43,683 bases of DNA, taken from NCBI GenBank assembly GCA_903904755.1, contig CAIVDV010000072.1, positions 1 through 43,683 on the forward strand, given 5' to 3'. Position numbers and translations under genes: made by a program. How positions within the stretch are numbered: position 1 is the first letter of the stretch; the number at the start of each line of letters is the position of its first letter. Positions 1 through 8,755 of this stretch are shown one piece after another. Source of the stretch: an uncultured Acidobacteriaceae bacterium (GTDB lineage Bacteria; Acidobacteriota; Terriglobia; Terriglobales; Acidobacteriaceae). The notes below the pieces were generated by a model. The model worked only from the letters and a program-made list of their open reading frames with translations. It ran no database searches and had not been told where the DNA came from.

Positions 1-55
1 AGGCCACCTTCGCCTTGAAAGCCGCTGTGTGGTTCCGACGCGGACGTCTGCTCAT
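1..55 (-). CDS. IS3-family transposase OrfA, N-terminal fragment (runs off left edge)
   Basis: The fragment starts at 55 on the minus strand and reads MSRRPRRNHTAAFKAKVA, the usual opening of IS3-family OrfA proteins just before their helix-turn-helix (HTH_Tnp_1). A GAGGAG ribosome site sits about 6 nt before the ATG. Only 18 codons are visible. In this family OrfA binds the inverted repeats and is joined to OrfB by a -1 frameshift to make the active transposase; that part is outside the window. Confidence 0.85.
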   Translation of the reverse strand, partial: MSRRPRRNHTAAFKAKVA

Positions 56-140
56 ATGCTCTCCTCATCCCAGCCATTTTAGGCTGCGGAAGAACAGAAC
101 TCCCACCTATACCCCTGTCCGAATTTGCGCGACCGGCTCA
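1..140 (-). mobile_element. IS3-family insertion sequence, left-edge partial copy
   Basis: This is the 5' end of an IS3-family element read on the minus strand and cut by the window edge. Its outer end is at 140, where the inward-reading repeat starts TGAGCCGGTC. The copy at 43540-43683 supplies the opposite end, starting TGAGGTGGTC. By eye the two ends match at 19 of the first 26 positions and share TTCGGACAG. An orfA start with a good ribosome site lies just inside. The element abuts a GH3 gene whose N-terminus is missing, so the insertion disrupted that gene. The target duplication cannot be checked because the other end of this copy is outside the window. Confidence 0.85.
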
Positions 141-144
141 AGGA

Positions 145-2643
145 GTGCCGGATTACCAGACCTGGAATGAAGCGCTGCACGGCGTGGCGCGAGCCGGGTA
201 TGCGACGGTGTTTCCGCAGGCAATTGGTATGGCCGCGACCTGGGATCCCAAGATTGTGCATACGATGGGCGATGTGATTTCTACCGAGGCGCGGGCAAAG
301 TACAACCAGGCGCAGCAGGAGGGGAACCACCGAATTTTCTACGGGCTGACGTTTTGGTCGCCGAACATCAATATCTTCCGCGACCCGCGCTGGGGACGTG
401 GGCAGGAGACCTACGGCGAAGATCCGTTCCTGACCGCGACGATGGGCGTGGCCTTTGTGAAGGGCGTGCAGGGCGAGGATCCGGCGCACCCCAAAGCGGT
501 GGCAACGAGCAAGCACTTTGCCGTGCACTCCGGCCCTGAGAGCCAGCGGCACACATTCGATGTGCATCCCAGCCCCCGGGACTTGGAAGAGACGTATCTT
601 CCGGCCTTCCGCGCGACGGTCGTAGATGGGCACGTGAAGAGCGTGATGTGCGCGTACAACGCGATTGACACGTTTGGTGCCTGCGCGAACCAGAATCTGC
701 TGGTGGATCACCTGCGCAAGGCGTGGGGTTTCAACGGCTTTGTGGTTTCTGATTGCGCGGCGATCGTCGATGTGAGCGCAGGGCACCATAATGCTCCGGA
801 TATCACCCACGCGGCTGCGTTGAGTGTGCAGGCGGGGACGGATTTGTCGTGCAGCATCTGGGCGCCGGGCTTCAATACGCTGGCCGATGCTGTGCGGCAG
901 AAACTGGTGACGGAAGAGGTGATTACGCGTGCGGCCGAGCGTCTGTACACCGCGCGCTTCCAGCTTGGGTTGTTTGACCCGCAGGGGTCAAATCCCTGGG
1001 ACAAGCTGCCCTACAGCGTGAACGCCAGCGCGGCGAATCGCGAGCAGGCACTGAAGGCTGCCGAAGAAGCGATTGTGCTGCTGAAGAACGATGGCACGCT
1101 GCCCTTGAAGAAGCCGGCATCGATTGCGGTGGTGGGGCCGAATGCGGATCTGCTGCCGGCTCTGACGGGCAACTACAACGGTATTCCGCTGCATCCTGTG
1201 GAGCCGGTGGATGGAATTGCCGCGCAGTTTGCGGGCGCGACGATTCACTACGCGCAGGGCTCGACGCTGGCGGATGGTGCATTTGTCCCGGTGCCGCGGA
1301 CGGCCTTTGCGGGCGGGCTGAAGACTGAGATTTTTGCGACGACCGACTGGACGGGACGCCCGGTGGCGACGCGGACCGAAGCGGATATCCAGGATAGCTG
1401 GGGCGATTCGCTGCCGACGCCTGAACTGCATACGCACAACTATTCGGTGCGCTACACGGGCGCGCTGGTGGCGCCTGCGCCCGGGCACTACAGCTTCAAG
1501 GTGGAGGCGGAAGACAGCTTCCCATACTCGCCGAAGGACACGGTGCGGGTGACGCTGGACGGCAAGGTGCTGGTGGAAGGGAACATGCGCACGGGCGGCG
1601 ACATGAGCGCGATGGGCAACTTCCACGCGGCTCCGGGTGCCAGCCCGACGGCCCCGCCGGTGATGGGATTTGGACATCTGCCGGAGTTTGCGGTGGACTT
1701 TACCGATACCAATCCGCACGCGCTGACGGTGGAGTACAGCCACTCTGTGGACCAGTCAGGCGGCGGGCTTTACCTGAAGTGGGTGGCACCGGCACAGGCG
1801 CAGCTGGATGAGGCGGTGGCGGCAGCCAAGGCTTCCGACGTGGTGGTGGCGTTTGTAGGCCTGTCTCCGCAGCTTGAGGGCGAAGAAATGCCCATCAAGA
1901 TTGATGGCTTTGCCGGCGGCGACCGGACGAAGATCAACCTGCCTGCGGCCCAGGCCAAACTGCTGGAAGCGGTGGAAGCGACCGGCAAGCCCGTGGTGGT
2001 GGTTCTGGAAAGCGGCAGCGCCGTTTCCCTGGACCAGAGTCATGCGGCGGCGGTGCTGGAAGCCTGGTACCCCGGCGTGGAAGGCGGCACGGCGATTGCG
2101 AAGACGCTGGCTGGCGAGAACAATCCGGCAGGACGTTTGCCAGTGACCTTCTACCAGACGGTGGATGACCTGCCGGCCTTTACCGATTACGCGCTGAAGG
2201 GGCGGACCTACCGCTACTACACGGGCAAGCCGGAGTGGGGTTTCGGATTTGGATTGAGCTACTCGAAGTTTGAGCTGGGCGCGGTGACGCTTTCCAGCAC
2301 GAAACTGACGGCCGGCGATCCGCTGACGGCGACGGTGACGGTGACGAACAAGAGCGCCGTGGCCGGTGACGAAGTGGTGGAGGCGTACCTGAAGACGCCG
2401 CAGGTGGGCGGGCCGAATGCTTCGCTGGCTGGCTTTGAGCGTGTGCACCTGCAGGCGGGGGAAAGCCGCGCGGTAACACTGACGCTGGCTCCGCGTGCGC
2501 TGTCGAGCGTGGACGAAAAGGGCGAGCGTGCGGTGATTGCCGGCAAGTATACGCTGACCCTGGCGGATGCGCAGCCGGCTGAGGCGCAGGCCAAGGCTGC
2601 GGTGGATTTCACAGTGGTGGGTACGGCTCCGCAACCGAAGTAA
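145..2643 (+). pseudogene. Glycoside hydrolase family 3 (beta-xylosidase/beta-glucosidase type), 5'-truncated by IS
   Basis: The remaining 832 residues cover most of a GH3 enzyme that releases terminal beta-linked sugars from oligosaccharides. WNEALHGVARAG and FPQAIGMAATWD belong to the N-terminal barrel. Residues 197-207 contain VVSDCAA, whose Asp203 is the expected nucleophile. A PA14-like insert covers roughly 390-545, and a fibronectin-III-like C-terminal domain follows GFGFGLSYS. Normal relatives have a signal peptide and about 60-90 more residues before this point. Here the frame runs back into the IS that ends at 140, so the first part of the barrel is gone. GTG145 is only the first possible start and has no well-spaced ribosome site. 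Inference: the gene is probably inactive unless an IS-borne promoter drives a stable fragment. The xylosidase versus glucosidase choice is open. Confidence 0.85.
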
Positions 2644-2658
2644 GCGAAGCAGGGAAGA

Positions 2659-2688
2659 AAAGGACGCCTGGGGAACCGGGCGCCCTTT
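2659..2688 (+). terminator. Candidate intrinsic terminator after the GH3 gene
   Basis: AAAGGACGCC at 2659-2668 pairs with GGCGCCCTTT at 2679-2688, with one A/C mismatch and a 10-nt loop. The flanking A and T tracts could let it work in either direction. It begins 16 nt after the GH3 stop codon. Confidence 0.5.
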
Positions 2689-2809
2689 CTGCATTTGGAC
2701 CGCCAAATCGGAGCAAGGGATTGCCGCGATTGGTGCCGGAGCTCAGTTTTTCTATTGGTTTTTTTGCTTCCACTTGGAGGGTTGTAACAAAACGAATTAC
2801 CATGGCTTC

Positions 2810-3865
2810 GTGAGTCGAAAAGGAAGTCGCAGTACAGATCCCACTAAACCTGATATCCGCACGGTTGCCGCGCACGCCAAGGTGTCGATTGCGACGGTAT
2901 CGCGGACCATCAACGCCTCTCCGGCAGTTAGCGAAAAGCTGGCCAAGCGGGTGTGGCAGGCGATTGAGGAGCTGAACTATTTCCCCAACACTCATGCACG
3001 GAGCCTGGTTTCAGGCCGCAGCCGGATTCTTGGCATCATTGTTGAAAACATTACCAATCCCTTCTTTCCGGAACTGATTTCGAGTTTCGAAGAGATTGCG
3101 GTGGCGCATGGGTACGAGATTCTGGTGAGTTCGACCAACATCAACTCGCCGAGCCAGCTGACCAGTTGCGTCCGCCGAATGCTGGAGCGGAAGGTTGAGG
3201 GCGTGGCGGTGCTGACCTTCGGCAGTGAAGAGAGCGTGCTGGACCAACTGAGCGTGCACAACATTCCGATGGTGCTGGCTGAGTTCCATGTGGAAGATCC
3301 GAAGATTTCGACTATTTTGCTGGACTACTCGGCGGGAATTCATGCGGCGGTGAATCACCTGGCAGAGCTGGGGCACTCGCGGATTGCCTTCCTGGCCGGC
3401 CCGAAAGAGCTGCACTCGGCGACGACGCGCCTGGAGAATTTTGAGCAGTCGATGGCCGATGCCGGGCTGACGGTGGAGAAGCCGTGGGTTATCCGCTGTG
3501 ACCATACGCTGAAGGGCGGCGTGGCGGGATTTGCCAAGCTGTGGGCGCTGCCGGAGCGGCCGACCGCGGTGATTTGCTCCAACGACATGACGGCGATTGG
3601 CGTGCTGCGCGCGGTGTATATGGCGGGGCTCCGGGTGCCGGAAGACCTGAGCGTGATTGGGCTCGACGATATTGATTTTGCAGAGTTCACACTTCCGCCG
3701 CTGACGACGATTCGGTTGTCGCGGGTGGATCTGGCCAAGGCTGCCTTTGATGCCCTGCAGTTGCAGGCGGAGAACGGTGCCGGGGCAGTGATTCAGCGCG
3801 AGTTCCTGGTATCGACGAGCCTGGTGGTGCGGAACAGTACGGCGAAGCCGGCTGCCAGGGAGTAG
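2810..3865 (+). CDS. LacI/GalR-family transcriptional regulator
   Basis: This 351-residue protein has a LacI-type helix-turn-helix at the N-terminus (TVAAHAKVSIATVSRTIN, then the hinge region NTHARSLVSGRS) followed by a periplasmic-binding-protein-like sugar sensor domain starting at LGIIVENITNPFF. It ends within the normal family length. The GTG at 2810 was chosen because it puts the HTH about 17 residues from the N-terminus, as in relatives; no strong ribosome site is visible, so the start is moderately certain. It follows the truncated GH3 gene on the same strand with a likely terminator between. The arrangement suggests it controls use of plant or fungal oligosaccharides, probably including the GH3 gene, but the effector is unknown. 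Confidence 0.88.
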   Translation: MSRKGSRSTDPTKPDIRTVAAHAKVSIATVSRTINASPAVSEKLAKRVWQAIEELNYFPNTHARSLVSGRSRILGIIVENITNPFFPELISSFEEIAVAHGYEILVSSTNINSPSQLTSCVRRMLERKVEGVAVLTFGSEESVLDQLSVHNIPMVLAEFHVEDPKISTILLDYSAGIHAAVNHLAELGHSRIAFLAGPKELHSATTRLENFEQSMADAGLTVEKPWVIRCDHTLKGGVAGFAKLWALPERPTAVICSNDMTAIGVLRAVYMAGLRVPEDLSVIGLDDIDFAEFTLPPLTTIRLSRVDLAKAAFDALQLQAENGAGAVIQREFLVSTSLVVRNSTAKPAARE

Positions 3866-3888
3866 GAACAGAGGGACTTGCGAATGAG

Positions 3889-3917
3889 CGGGGCGGCCGG
3901 GTGGCTGCCCCGTTTTT
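3889..3917 (+). terminator. Intrinsic terminator after the lacI-type gene
   Basis: CGGGGCGGCC (3889-3898) pairs with GGCTGCCCCG (3903-3912) as a 10-bp stem with one G-T pair and a 4-nt loop, followed directly by five T. It begins 23 nt after the regulator stop, between converging genes. Confidence 0.78.
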
Positions 3918-3934
3918 CTTGTGCCTGAGATGCT

Positions 3935-4756
3935 CTAGGAGACCATCTGGTGGTGCCGGGAGCGCTGGGTGAGGTAGTGGTGGCGGTTGCGCATTTGTTC
4001 GATGGTGTCGTGGGTGCGCCAGGCGGCAGAGCGGCGGTCGGGGAAGGTCTCAGAGTGGGCGAATTGGACCACGGCGGTGAAGGAGGGGCCGCCGAGGACG
4101 CGCAAGAGGTGGGGCAGGAAAGATTCATCGCCGTACCAGCAGAGGTCGCGCTCGGTTTGCGGCGGGGTGGTTTCGTAGAAGATGGCGGCGGGGGTGACGG
4201 GGAGCTGGGCTTCCACGGCGGGGTCAAAAAGAGCGGGATGGAAGCGGAGGAGTTCTGAGCCGTCAGTGCTGGTGCCCTCGGGAAAGAAGAGAACGGGGAC
4301 GTGTTCGCGCAGCCGGAGCGCCATTTCTTCCGCGGTTTCGCGTGAGCGGTGGCGGCTTTCACGGTTGACGAAGAGGGTGCCGCCGAGCCGGGCTAGGGAG
4401 CCGAAGACTGGCCAGCGGGCGATTTCGCGCTTGGCGACAAAGGTGCATGGCAGGGCAGAAGCGCAGATGAGGATGTCGAGGTAACTGAGGTGGTTGGCGA
4501 CGATGAGTGTGGTTTCCTCCGGGATGACGCCAATGACGCGCGAGCGTATCCCGACCGAGCCCAGAGCGAGCCGCGCGCAGAACTGGAGCCACAGGGCGCG
4601 CTGGTGGGCGGTGAAGCGGCGGCGGCGGATAAGCGCAGCTAGACGCAGGTAGCCGTAGCGCAGGAAGCAGAGGCAGATGCCCAAGACCAGGACGGCAGTG
4701 CGCCAGATGGTTCGGAAGGTTCTGGTAAGCCCGCCGTCAGCGGTGGCGGCGGTCAC
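3935..4756 (-). CDS. olsA: PlsC-type 1-acyl-glycerol-3-phosphate acyltransferase, probable OlsA (lyso-ornithine lipid O-acyltransferase)
   Basis: This 273-residue protein has a hydrophobic N-terminal segment (TAVLVLGICLCFL) and the PlsC signatures NHLSYLD (HX4D catalytic motif) and FPEGTSTDG (acyl-acceptor site). PlsC-fold enzymes move an acyl chain from acyl-ACP or acyl-CoA to a lysolipid hydroxyl. The GTG at 4756 overlaps the stop of the upstream gene as GTGA, so the two are translationally coupled. That partner is OlsB-like, and the OlsB-OlsA pair makes ornithine lipids in Rhizobium and relatives. OlsA is therefore more likely than the housekeeping phosphatidate synthase. An upstream in-frame extension would lie inside the olsB frame and was rejected. 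The acceptor amino acid is not provable from sequence. Confidence 0.75.
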   Translation of the reverse strand: MTAATADGGLTRTFRTIWRTAVLVLGICLCFLRYGYLRLAALIRRRRFTAHQRALWLQFCARLALGSVGIRSRVIGVIPEETTLIVANHLSYLDILICASALPCTFVAKREIARWPVFGSLARLGGTLFVNRESRHRSRETAEEMALRLREHVPVLFFPEGTSTDGSELLRFHPALFDPAVEAQLPVTPAAIFYETTPPQTERDLCWYGDESFLPHLLRVLGGPSFTAVVQFAHSETFPDRRSAAWRTHDTIEQMRNRHHYLTQRSRHHQMVS

Positions 4757-5688
4757 TGGGTCAGGGGGGCCAGGAACCGGTTCCGCGCGGAGGAAGTAAT
4801 CGAGCGGAGATCCATCAGCGTCAGGAAGTCGATGGTGCCGAACTCCCGATCCCAAGCCGGCGCGCTGCAGATGCGGGCGCCAATCGCCAGATAGGTTTTC
4901 AGCAGTTTGGGCGGTCTCGGCTGTTCGGCATCGGGAGACTCGGGCGCCGCGGCATCTTCCGGAGGACAGAAGAAGGCGTCGGTGGGCCGGGTCTGGAGCT
5001 CGCTCGCAGCGCGATAGTTTTCCAACTGGCGGAAGATCTGCCAGCCTTCGCGCGGGTCAGCCGTATTCAAGCTGGAGCAGCCGATGAGGTAGCGCAACTG
5101 CATATCGGTAGCATACTGCGCGATACCCCTCCACAGCAGCGTGAGCACCTCGGGAGTGCGATGTTCGCGGTCAATGGAGGCGCGGCCAAGCTCGAGAATT
5201 TCGGGGCGCAGGTGCTCGTAGGGGGCGAAATCGAACTCCTGCTGGGAGTAGTAACCGAGATTTTCGGCCGCAGTCGTGCCGGTCTGCAGGCGATAGGTGC
5301 CGATGATGCGGCGAAGATGGTTGTCCTGGGTCTGGTCCTCGACGAGGAGATGTTCGCAGAAGGGGTCGTAGGGGTAGGTGTCGAGGCCGGTTTCGTAGCT
5401 GGCGTCGAGGCCCTTGCCCATTTCCAGGTTGAAGACGCGGAAGCGCAGACGGCAGGCGGCGTCGCGGTCGTGGGAGGAGGAGGCAAGGCGCAGGCGGTAG
5501 CGGCCGACTTGTGCGTGTATGCGCGGAACGGGCGGAGCGATGGGAAGGGAGGGAAACTCCAGCAGCTCCAAGCCGGCTGAGGGGGCGGCGACCCGTGTGG
5601 TGACAGAAAGGCCGCGGTTGCTGCTGGCGGTACCTGCGAGAGGGTAAGAAGCCGTCGGAGAGCTCACGAGACTGAGTATGTGCGGCAT
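4753..5688 (-). CDS. olsB: GNAT-family N-acyltransferase, OlsB-like (ornithine/aminoacyl lipid synthesis)
   Basis: This 311-residue protein contains the OlsB/hemolysin-type acyltransferase core: YRLRLASS, CRLRFRVFNLEMG, FCEHLLVED, IIGTYRLQTG, ILELGRASIDREHR and LLWRGIAQYA, followed by LIGCSSLN. In known OlsB enzymes this fold transfers a 3-hydroxyacyl chain from ACP to the alpha-amino group of ornithine, forming lyso-ornithine lipid. It is coupled by a 4-nt overlap to the PlsC-type gene that would add the second chain. The first 55 residues are variable. ATG5688 lacks a ribosome site; a GTG at 5667 has CATACT 7 nt upstream and could be the true start. Another amino acid, such as glycine, could be the acceptor. 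Confidence 0.75.
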   Translation of the reverse strand: MPHILSLVSSPTASYPLAGTASSNRGLSVTTRVAAPSAGLELLEFPSLPIAPPVPRIHAQVGRYRLRLASSSHDRDAACRLRFRVFNLEMGKGLDASYETGLDTYPYDPFCEHLLVEDQTQDNHLRRIIGTYRLQTGTTAAENLGYYSQQEFDFAPYEHLRPEILELGRASIDREHRTPEVLTLLWRGIAQYATDMQLRYLIGCSSLNTADPREGWQIFRQLENYRAASELQTRPTDAFFCPPEDAAAPESPDAEQPRPPKLLKTYLAIGARICSAPAWDREFGTIDFLTLMDLRSITSSARNRFLAPLTQ

Positions 5689-5764
5689 TTACGACATGAC
5701 GGTAAACGCCGCGCTAAGGTTTTGCAAAAAGCGGGGCGGGGAAGGAGAGACGGGAGCGGGGATT

Positions 5765-5797
5765 CCCCGGTCTCAAGGGCGAGACCGGGGGCACCCG
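5765..5797. repeat. REP-like hairpin repeat, copy 1 of 3
   Basis: CCCCGGTCTC and GAGACCGGGG form a perfect 10-bp inverted repeat with loop AAGGGC, followed by GCACCCG. It sits in the gap upstream of the olsB-like gene and after the GH16 stop. Near-identical copies occur at 11800-11832 and 28514-28546. Confidence 0.8.
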
Positions 5798-5833
5798 GAG
5801 ATTGGTGGGAGGGGGATTCCCGAAGATTGGCAG

Positions 5834-7006
5834 CTAGTTGGTGTAGATACGGACATAGTCTATGAGCAACTCGGCCGGGAAGGGGGTGGTGTTGTTGGGG
5901 TTGCCGGGCCAGTTGCCGCCGACGGCGATGTTGCAGATGAGGAAGACGCCCTGGCCGGCATCAAAGGGCCAGACAGCACCCGGCAGGCCGTTGAGGCTCG
6001 CGGGGTTGGTATAGGTGACGTAGGGGGTGGAAGGGTCGTCGATGTAGTAGGAGACGGTGTTCTTGCTCCAGATCATGCCGTAGGTGTGCCATCCGGCAGC
6101 GGTTTGGCCGGCGGGGAAGTTGTAGACTGTGCCCAGGCCGGTGCCGCCGATGAAGCCGGGGCCGTGGATGGAGCCCTCGTTCCAGTCGGGTGATCCGGGG
6201 GGAAGCATGGCTCCGCCGCCGGCAGGGGAGGAGCCGGCGGCGTTGATGCGCTCCATGATGTCCATTTCGCCCGAGGCGGGCCAGTTCACTGTTGTGATGT
6301 TGTTGCCGAGTGCCCAGAAGGCGGGCCAGATGCCTTGACCTTCGGGAACCCAGATTTTTGCCTCAATGCGGCCGTACTGGAAGCTGAAGAGGCCTTCGGT
6401 CTTGATGCGGGCGGAAGTGTAGGAACTGCCTCCTAGCGATTGTGCGACCAGGTGGAGATAGCCGTCGGTGCCGACAAAGGCATTGGGGCTGGCGGGATTG
6501 CATGGACTGGCGGAAGAGCCCCAGGCGCAATAGTCTTCCAGCTCGTTGTTGCCCCAGCCGCTCGCGCCGGTGTCGTAGCCCCAGACGGTGGGGTTGGGCT
6601 GGGCGTTGGCGCCGCTGGTGTTTGTAAACTCGTCGGCCCAGACCAGAGTTCCCGAGGCAATGTTGGGGGTGAAGGCCTTGGAGGCGACATTGCTGGCAGT
6701 GTAGCCCTGGGCGGTTGCGATGGCGTTGACGGTGAGGTTGGCGGCGACGAGGAAGGGTGCTTCGTAGACCTGCGAGGAACTGCCGGGGGCAGAGCCGTCT
6801 GTTGTGTAGTGGATGGATGCGCCGGGGGTGGTGTCAGCAATCGCGACAATGACCGCGCCGTTCTGGGCGGCGGTGGTGCTGATGGTGGGGAGGGATGCCT
6901 GGGATACAGGGGGAATGGTGACCGTGGAGCCACCGCCGCCTCCGCAGCCGGTGAGGGAACAGCTGAGAAAGACTGCAAGCGCAGTGAGAGAAATCATCGA
7001 ACGCAT
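5834..7006 (-). CDS. Exported GH16 endo-beta-1,3(1,4)-glucanase (laminarinase-like) lipoprotein
   Basis: This 390-residue protein begins with a lipoprotein signal peptide (LTGC lipobox, Cys21), then a glycine-rich linker. Residues about 40-115 resemble the chitobiase C-terminal-like domain (ASIHYTTDGSAPG). The GH16 catalytic domain covers about 120-390. GEMDIMER at 246-253 holds the expected Glu247 nucleophile, Asp249 and Glu252 acid/base. GH16 enzymes cut beta-glucans such as laminarin or lichenan; this one would act at the cell surface. The ATG at 7006 has a GGAG about 8 nt upstream. No partner gene is adjacent on this strand. Exact substrate specificity is not determinable here. Confidence 0.9.
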   Translation of the reverse strand: MRSMISLTALAVFLSCSLTGCGGGGGSTVTIPPVSQASLPTISTTAAQNGAVIVAIADTTPGASIHYTTDGSAPGSSSQVYEAPFLVAANLTVNAIATAQGYTASNVASKAFTPNIASGTLVWADEFTNTSGANAQPNPTVWGYDTGASGWGNNELEDYCAWGSSASPCNPASPNAFVGTDGYLHLVAQSLGGSSYTSARIKTEGLFSFQYGRIEAKIWVPEGQGIWPAFWALGNNITTVNWPASGEMDIMERINAAGSSPAGGGAMLPPGSPDWNEGSIHGPGFIGGTGLGTVYNFPAGQTAAGWHTYGMIWSKNTVSYYIDDPSTPYVTYTNPASLNGLPGAVWPFDAGQGVFLICNIAVGGNWPGNPNNTTPFPAELLIDYVRIYTN

Positions 7007-7137
7007 CCTTAACTCCGTTTCGCGGTGAAAAGAAGGAGAACAGCCGCGATTAGCCTTTATAGCACGGGGCAGGGTGGGGCAAATCGTTTGTTTCGGGGCA
7101 GCGGAAGCGGAGTTTACCAGGATGAAAACCGAGCGGA

Positions 7138-7196
7138 AAAAGGGACGGACAGTTGCGCCGCAGAACTGAGGAAACAGCTTGTCAGCGCGACCGTCC
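7138..7196 (-). terminator. Candidate terminator for the SH3-like lipoprotein gene, in the 300-nt gap
   Basis: On the minus strand GGACGG pairs with CCGTCC (7143-7148 with 7191-7196), a second 6-bp stem lies inside (7153-7158 with 7185-7190), and CTTTTT follows. The loop is long, so it could equally be another structured RNA. The rest of the 7007-7306 gap shows only a possible TATAAA box at 7058-7063 on the minus strand, ahead of the GH16 gene. Confidence 0.35.
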
Positions 7197-7306
7197 GCCT
7201 GGAGATCACATGTCCATTTCTCGCCTGATTGTGATTGTGCCGGAAAAGGTGGAAATTATCGGCAAACGCCGGGCAAGAAAAATTCAGGCGGGCCGGGAAT
7301 GGGCCG

Positions 7307-8644
7307 TCAGTGCTTCTTTTTCTTGCTTTTGGGAGAGGGCTTGTTGGCGGTTTCGGCGGCGTGAGTCAGCTGGATGGGGCCCTGGTCGGCACCGGTGCGC
7401 TTGATCATGTTGCCCTCAAGCCGGAAGGAGATGGTGCGGGGATTGAGTGGGTGCGCGGTGCCGGTATCAGGGTCAATGGAGACGTTGGGGCCGTTTGCAA
7501 TCTGGAAGCTGAAGACAGGTTCCTTCTGTCCGTTGACGGTTTCCTCGGAGATGCGCAAGGGGAGGTAGCCCTGCACCCCGCGGAGGCGGAAGCCGGTCTC
7601 GTAGCGGTGATGGTTCAGGCTCCAGGTAAAGACGCGAACCTGGTCAAAGTCATAGGGCAGTCCGTTGTGAAGCGGGGTGAGCAGGGTGACGTACTCGGTG
7701 TGGCGCGGGTCGATGGGGGCTGTCGGGGCTTCAGGCGCCGCGGGTTCGGGAGCAGCCTTGGCCTTGCCGTGCTTTCCTGCGCGGTCTTCGGGCTTTTTCG
7801 GCTTTTCGCCATTGTCGATGACGGTGGCAATTGGGAAAGCGGCGACGATGCGCTGGCCTTCGGCATAGCCACCGACCTCGTCGGGAATCTCGACATCGAG
7901 GCGGCCGGCGAGAAGCCAGCCGACGTGGCCCTGAGGGTCGCGGACGAGCCACCAGTCTTCCATGGGCGGGGGCTCAGGGGCAACAACCGTTGCCGATGGG
8001 CTAACGGCGGGGGCTGTCTTGCCGGCCGCTGCCGGGTTTGGTGCGGCAGGGCCGGGGGCGGGGCTGGGGGCTGGGGGCGCTTTGGGCTTCAGTGCCGGTT
8101 GGCCGGGCGTGACCTTTTCCACGGTGCCGCGCTGCAGCAGTTCGACCTTGGTGTTTTCCGGGATGAGGTAAAAGTGGTCCTGCTCACGGCCGGGCAGCAC
8201 ATGGACAAACAGCTCGTCGCGGAGCTGGGCGCGGGCGGTCACAACGTCCTGGGCATGCTTTTCGGCCAGGTCCTGGAAGCGCTTGTAGAGGTCCTGGTCG
8301 ATCACGGCGTGCTCTTCCACCCAGCCGGTCTGGTTCTGGTCTGTCGTGACTTTGTAGAACCGCTTCCCGCGCTCCACAACAAGCAGGCGCTGACCGTTGG
8401 TGACCAGTGCTACACGGTTGGAGACTGCGGCAACCCGGTCGTGCAAATAGACCTGTCGAGCTGCGACGTAGACGTATTCGTGTGCGTCCGAGTGGAGGCG
8501 ATGGCAGCCGGAGAGTGCCAAAGCGACGAGGAGAATGAAGACGGGCAGGACTGCGGTGACCGGGAGTCGGCCAGGCGGGGTGCGACGATAGTGGGTTGGA
8601 ACGAGGGAAGACACAGAATGACGAATCTGAGATGAGGATAGCAT
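7307..8644 (-). CDS. Hypothetical lipoprotein with bacterial SH3-like domains
   Basis: This 445-residue protein is not a family I can name. An N-terminal tail precedes a membrane segment and a lipobox (LSGC, about residue 47). Residues about 55-105 look like a bacterial SH3 domain (YVAARQVYLHDRVAAVSNRV to GWVEEHAV). A Pro/Ala-rich linker leads to a second, weaker SH3-like stretch (WWLVRDPQGHVGWLLAGRL). A C-terminal beta-rich region and a lysine-rich tail (SPKSKKKKH) end it. SH3b domains usually bind cell-wall or protein ligands, so an envelope role is plausible. The start is uncertain because no ribosome site precedes ATG8644; an in-frame GTG at 8614 is an alternative. It is flanked by the GH16 gene and divergent pyrH. 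Confidence 0.75.
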   Translation of the reverse strand: MLSSSQIRHSVSSLVPTHYRRTPPGRLPVTAVLPVFILLVALALSGCHRLHSDAHEYVYVAARQVYLHDRVAAVSNRVALVTNGQRLLVVERGKRFYKVTTDQNQTGWVEEHAVIDQDLYKRFQDLAEKHAQDVVTARAQLRDELFVHVLPGREQDHFYLIPENTKVELLQRGTVEKVTPGQPALKPKAPPAPSPAPGPAAPNPAAAGKTAPAVSPSATVVAPEPPPMEDWWLVRDPQGHVGWLLAGRLDVEIPDEVGGYAEGQRIVAAFPIATVIDNGEKPKKPEDRAGKHGKAKAAPEPAAPEAPTAPIDPRHTEYVTLLTPLHNGLPYDFDQVRVFTWSLNHHRYETGFRLRGVQGYLPLRISEETVNGQKEPVFSFQIANGPNVSIDPDTGTAHPLNPRTISFRLEGNMIKRTGADQGPIQLTHAAETANKPSPKSKKKKH

Positions 8645-8740
8645 TTGTGGGATTGCGGGGTGTTCGCGGGATGGGACGAGACGTGTAGCGGGGCGGTTGC
8701 GGGGCGAATTTGGGGATACCGCAGCAAAAGACCCGTGTGC

Positions 8741-8746
8741 GATACT
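8741..8746 (+). promoter_or_regulatory. Candidate extended -10 (TGC-GATACT) of pyrH
   Basis: GATACT preceded by TGC ends 9 nt before the pyrH ATG. No convincing -35 is seen. This spacing puts the transcription start at or very near the start codon. An AGGA in the gap could also act as a ribosome site if the transcript starts further upstream. Confidence 0.35.
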
Positions 8747-8755
8747 CGTTAGGAT

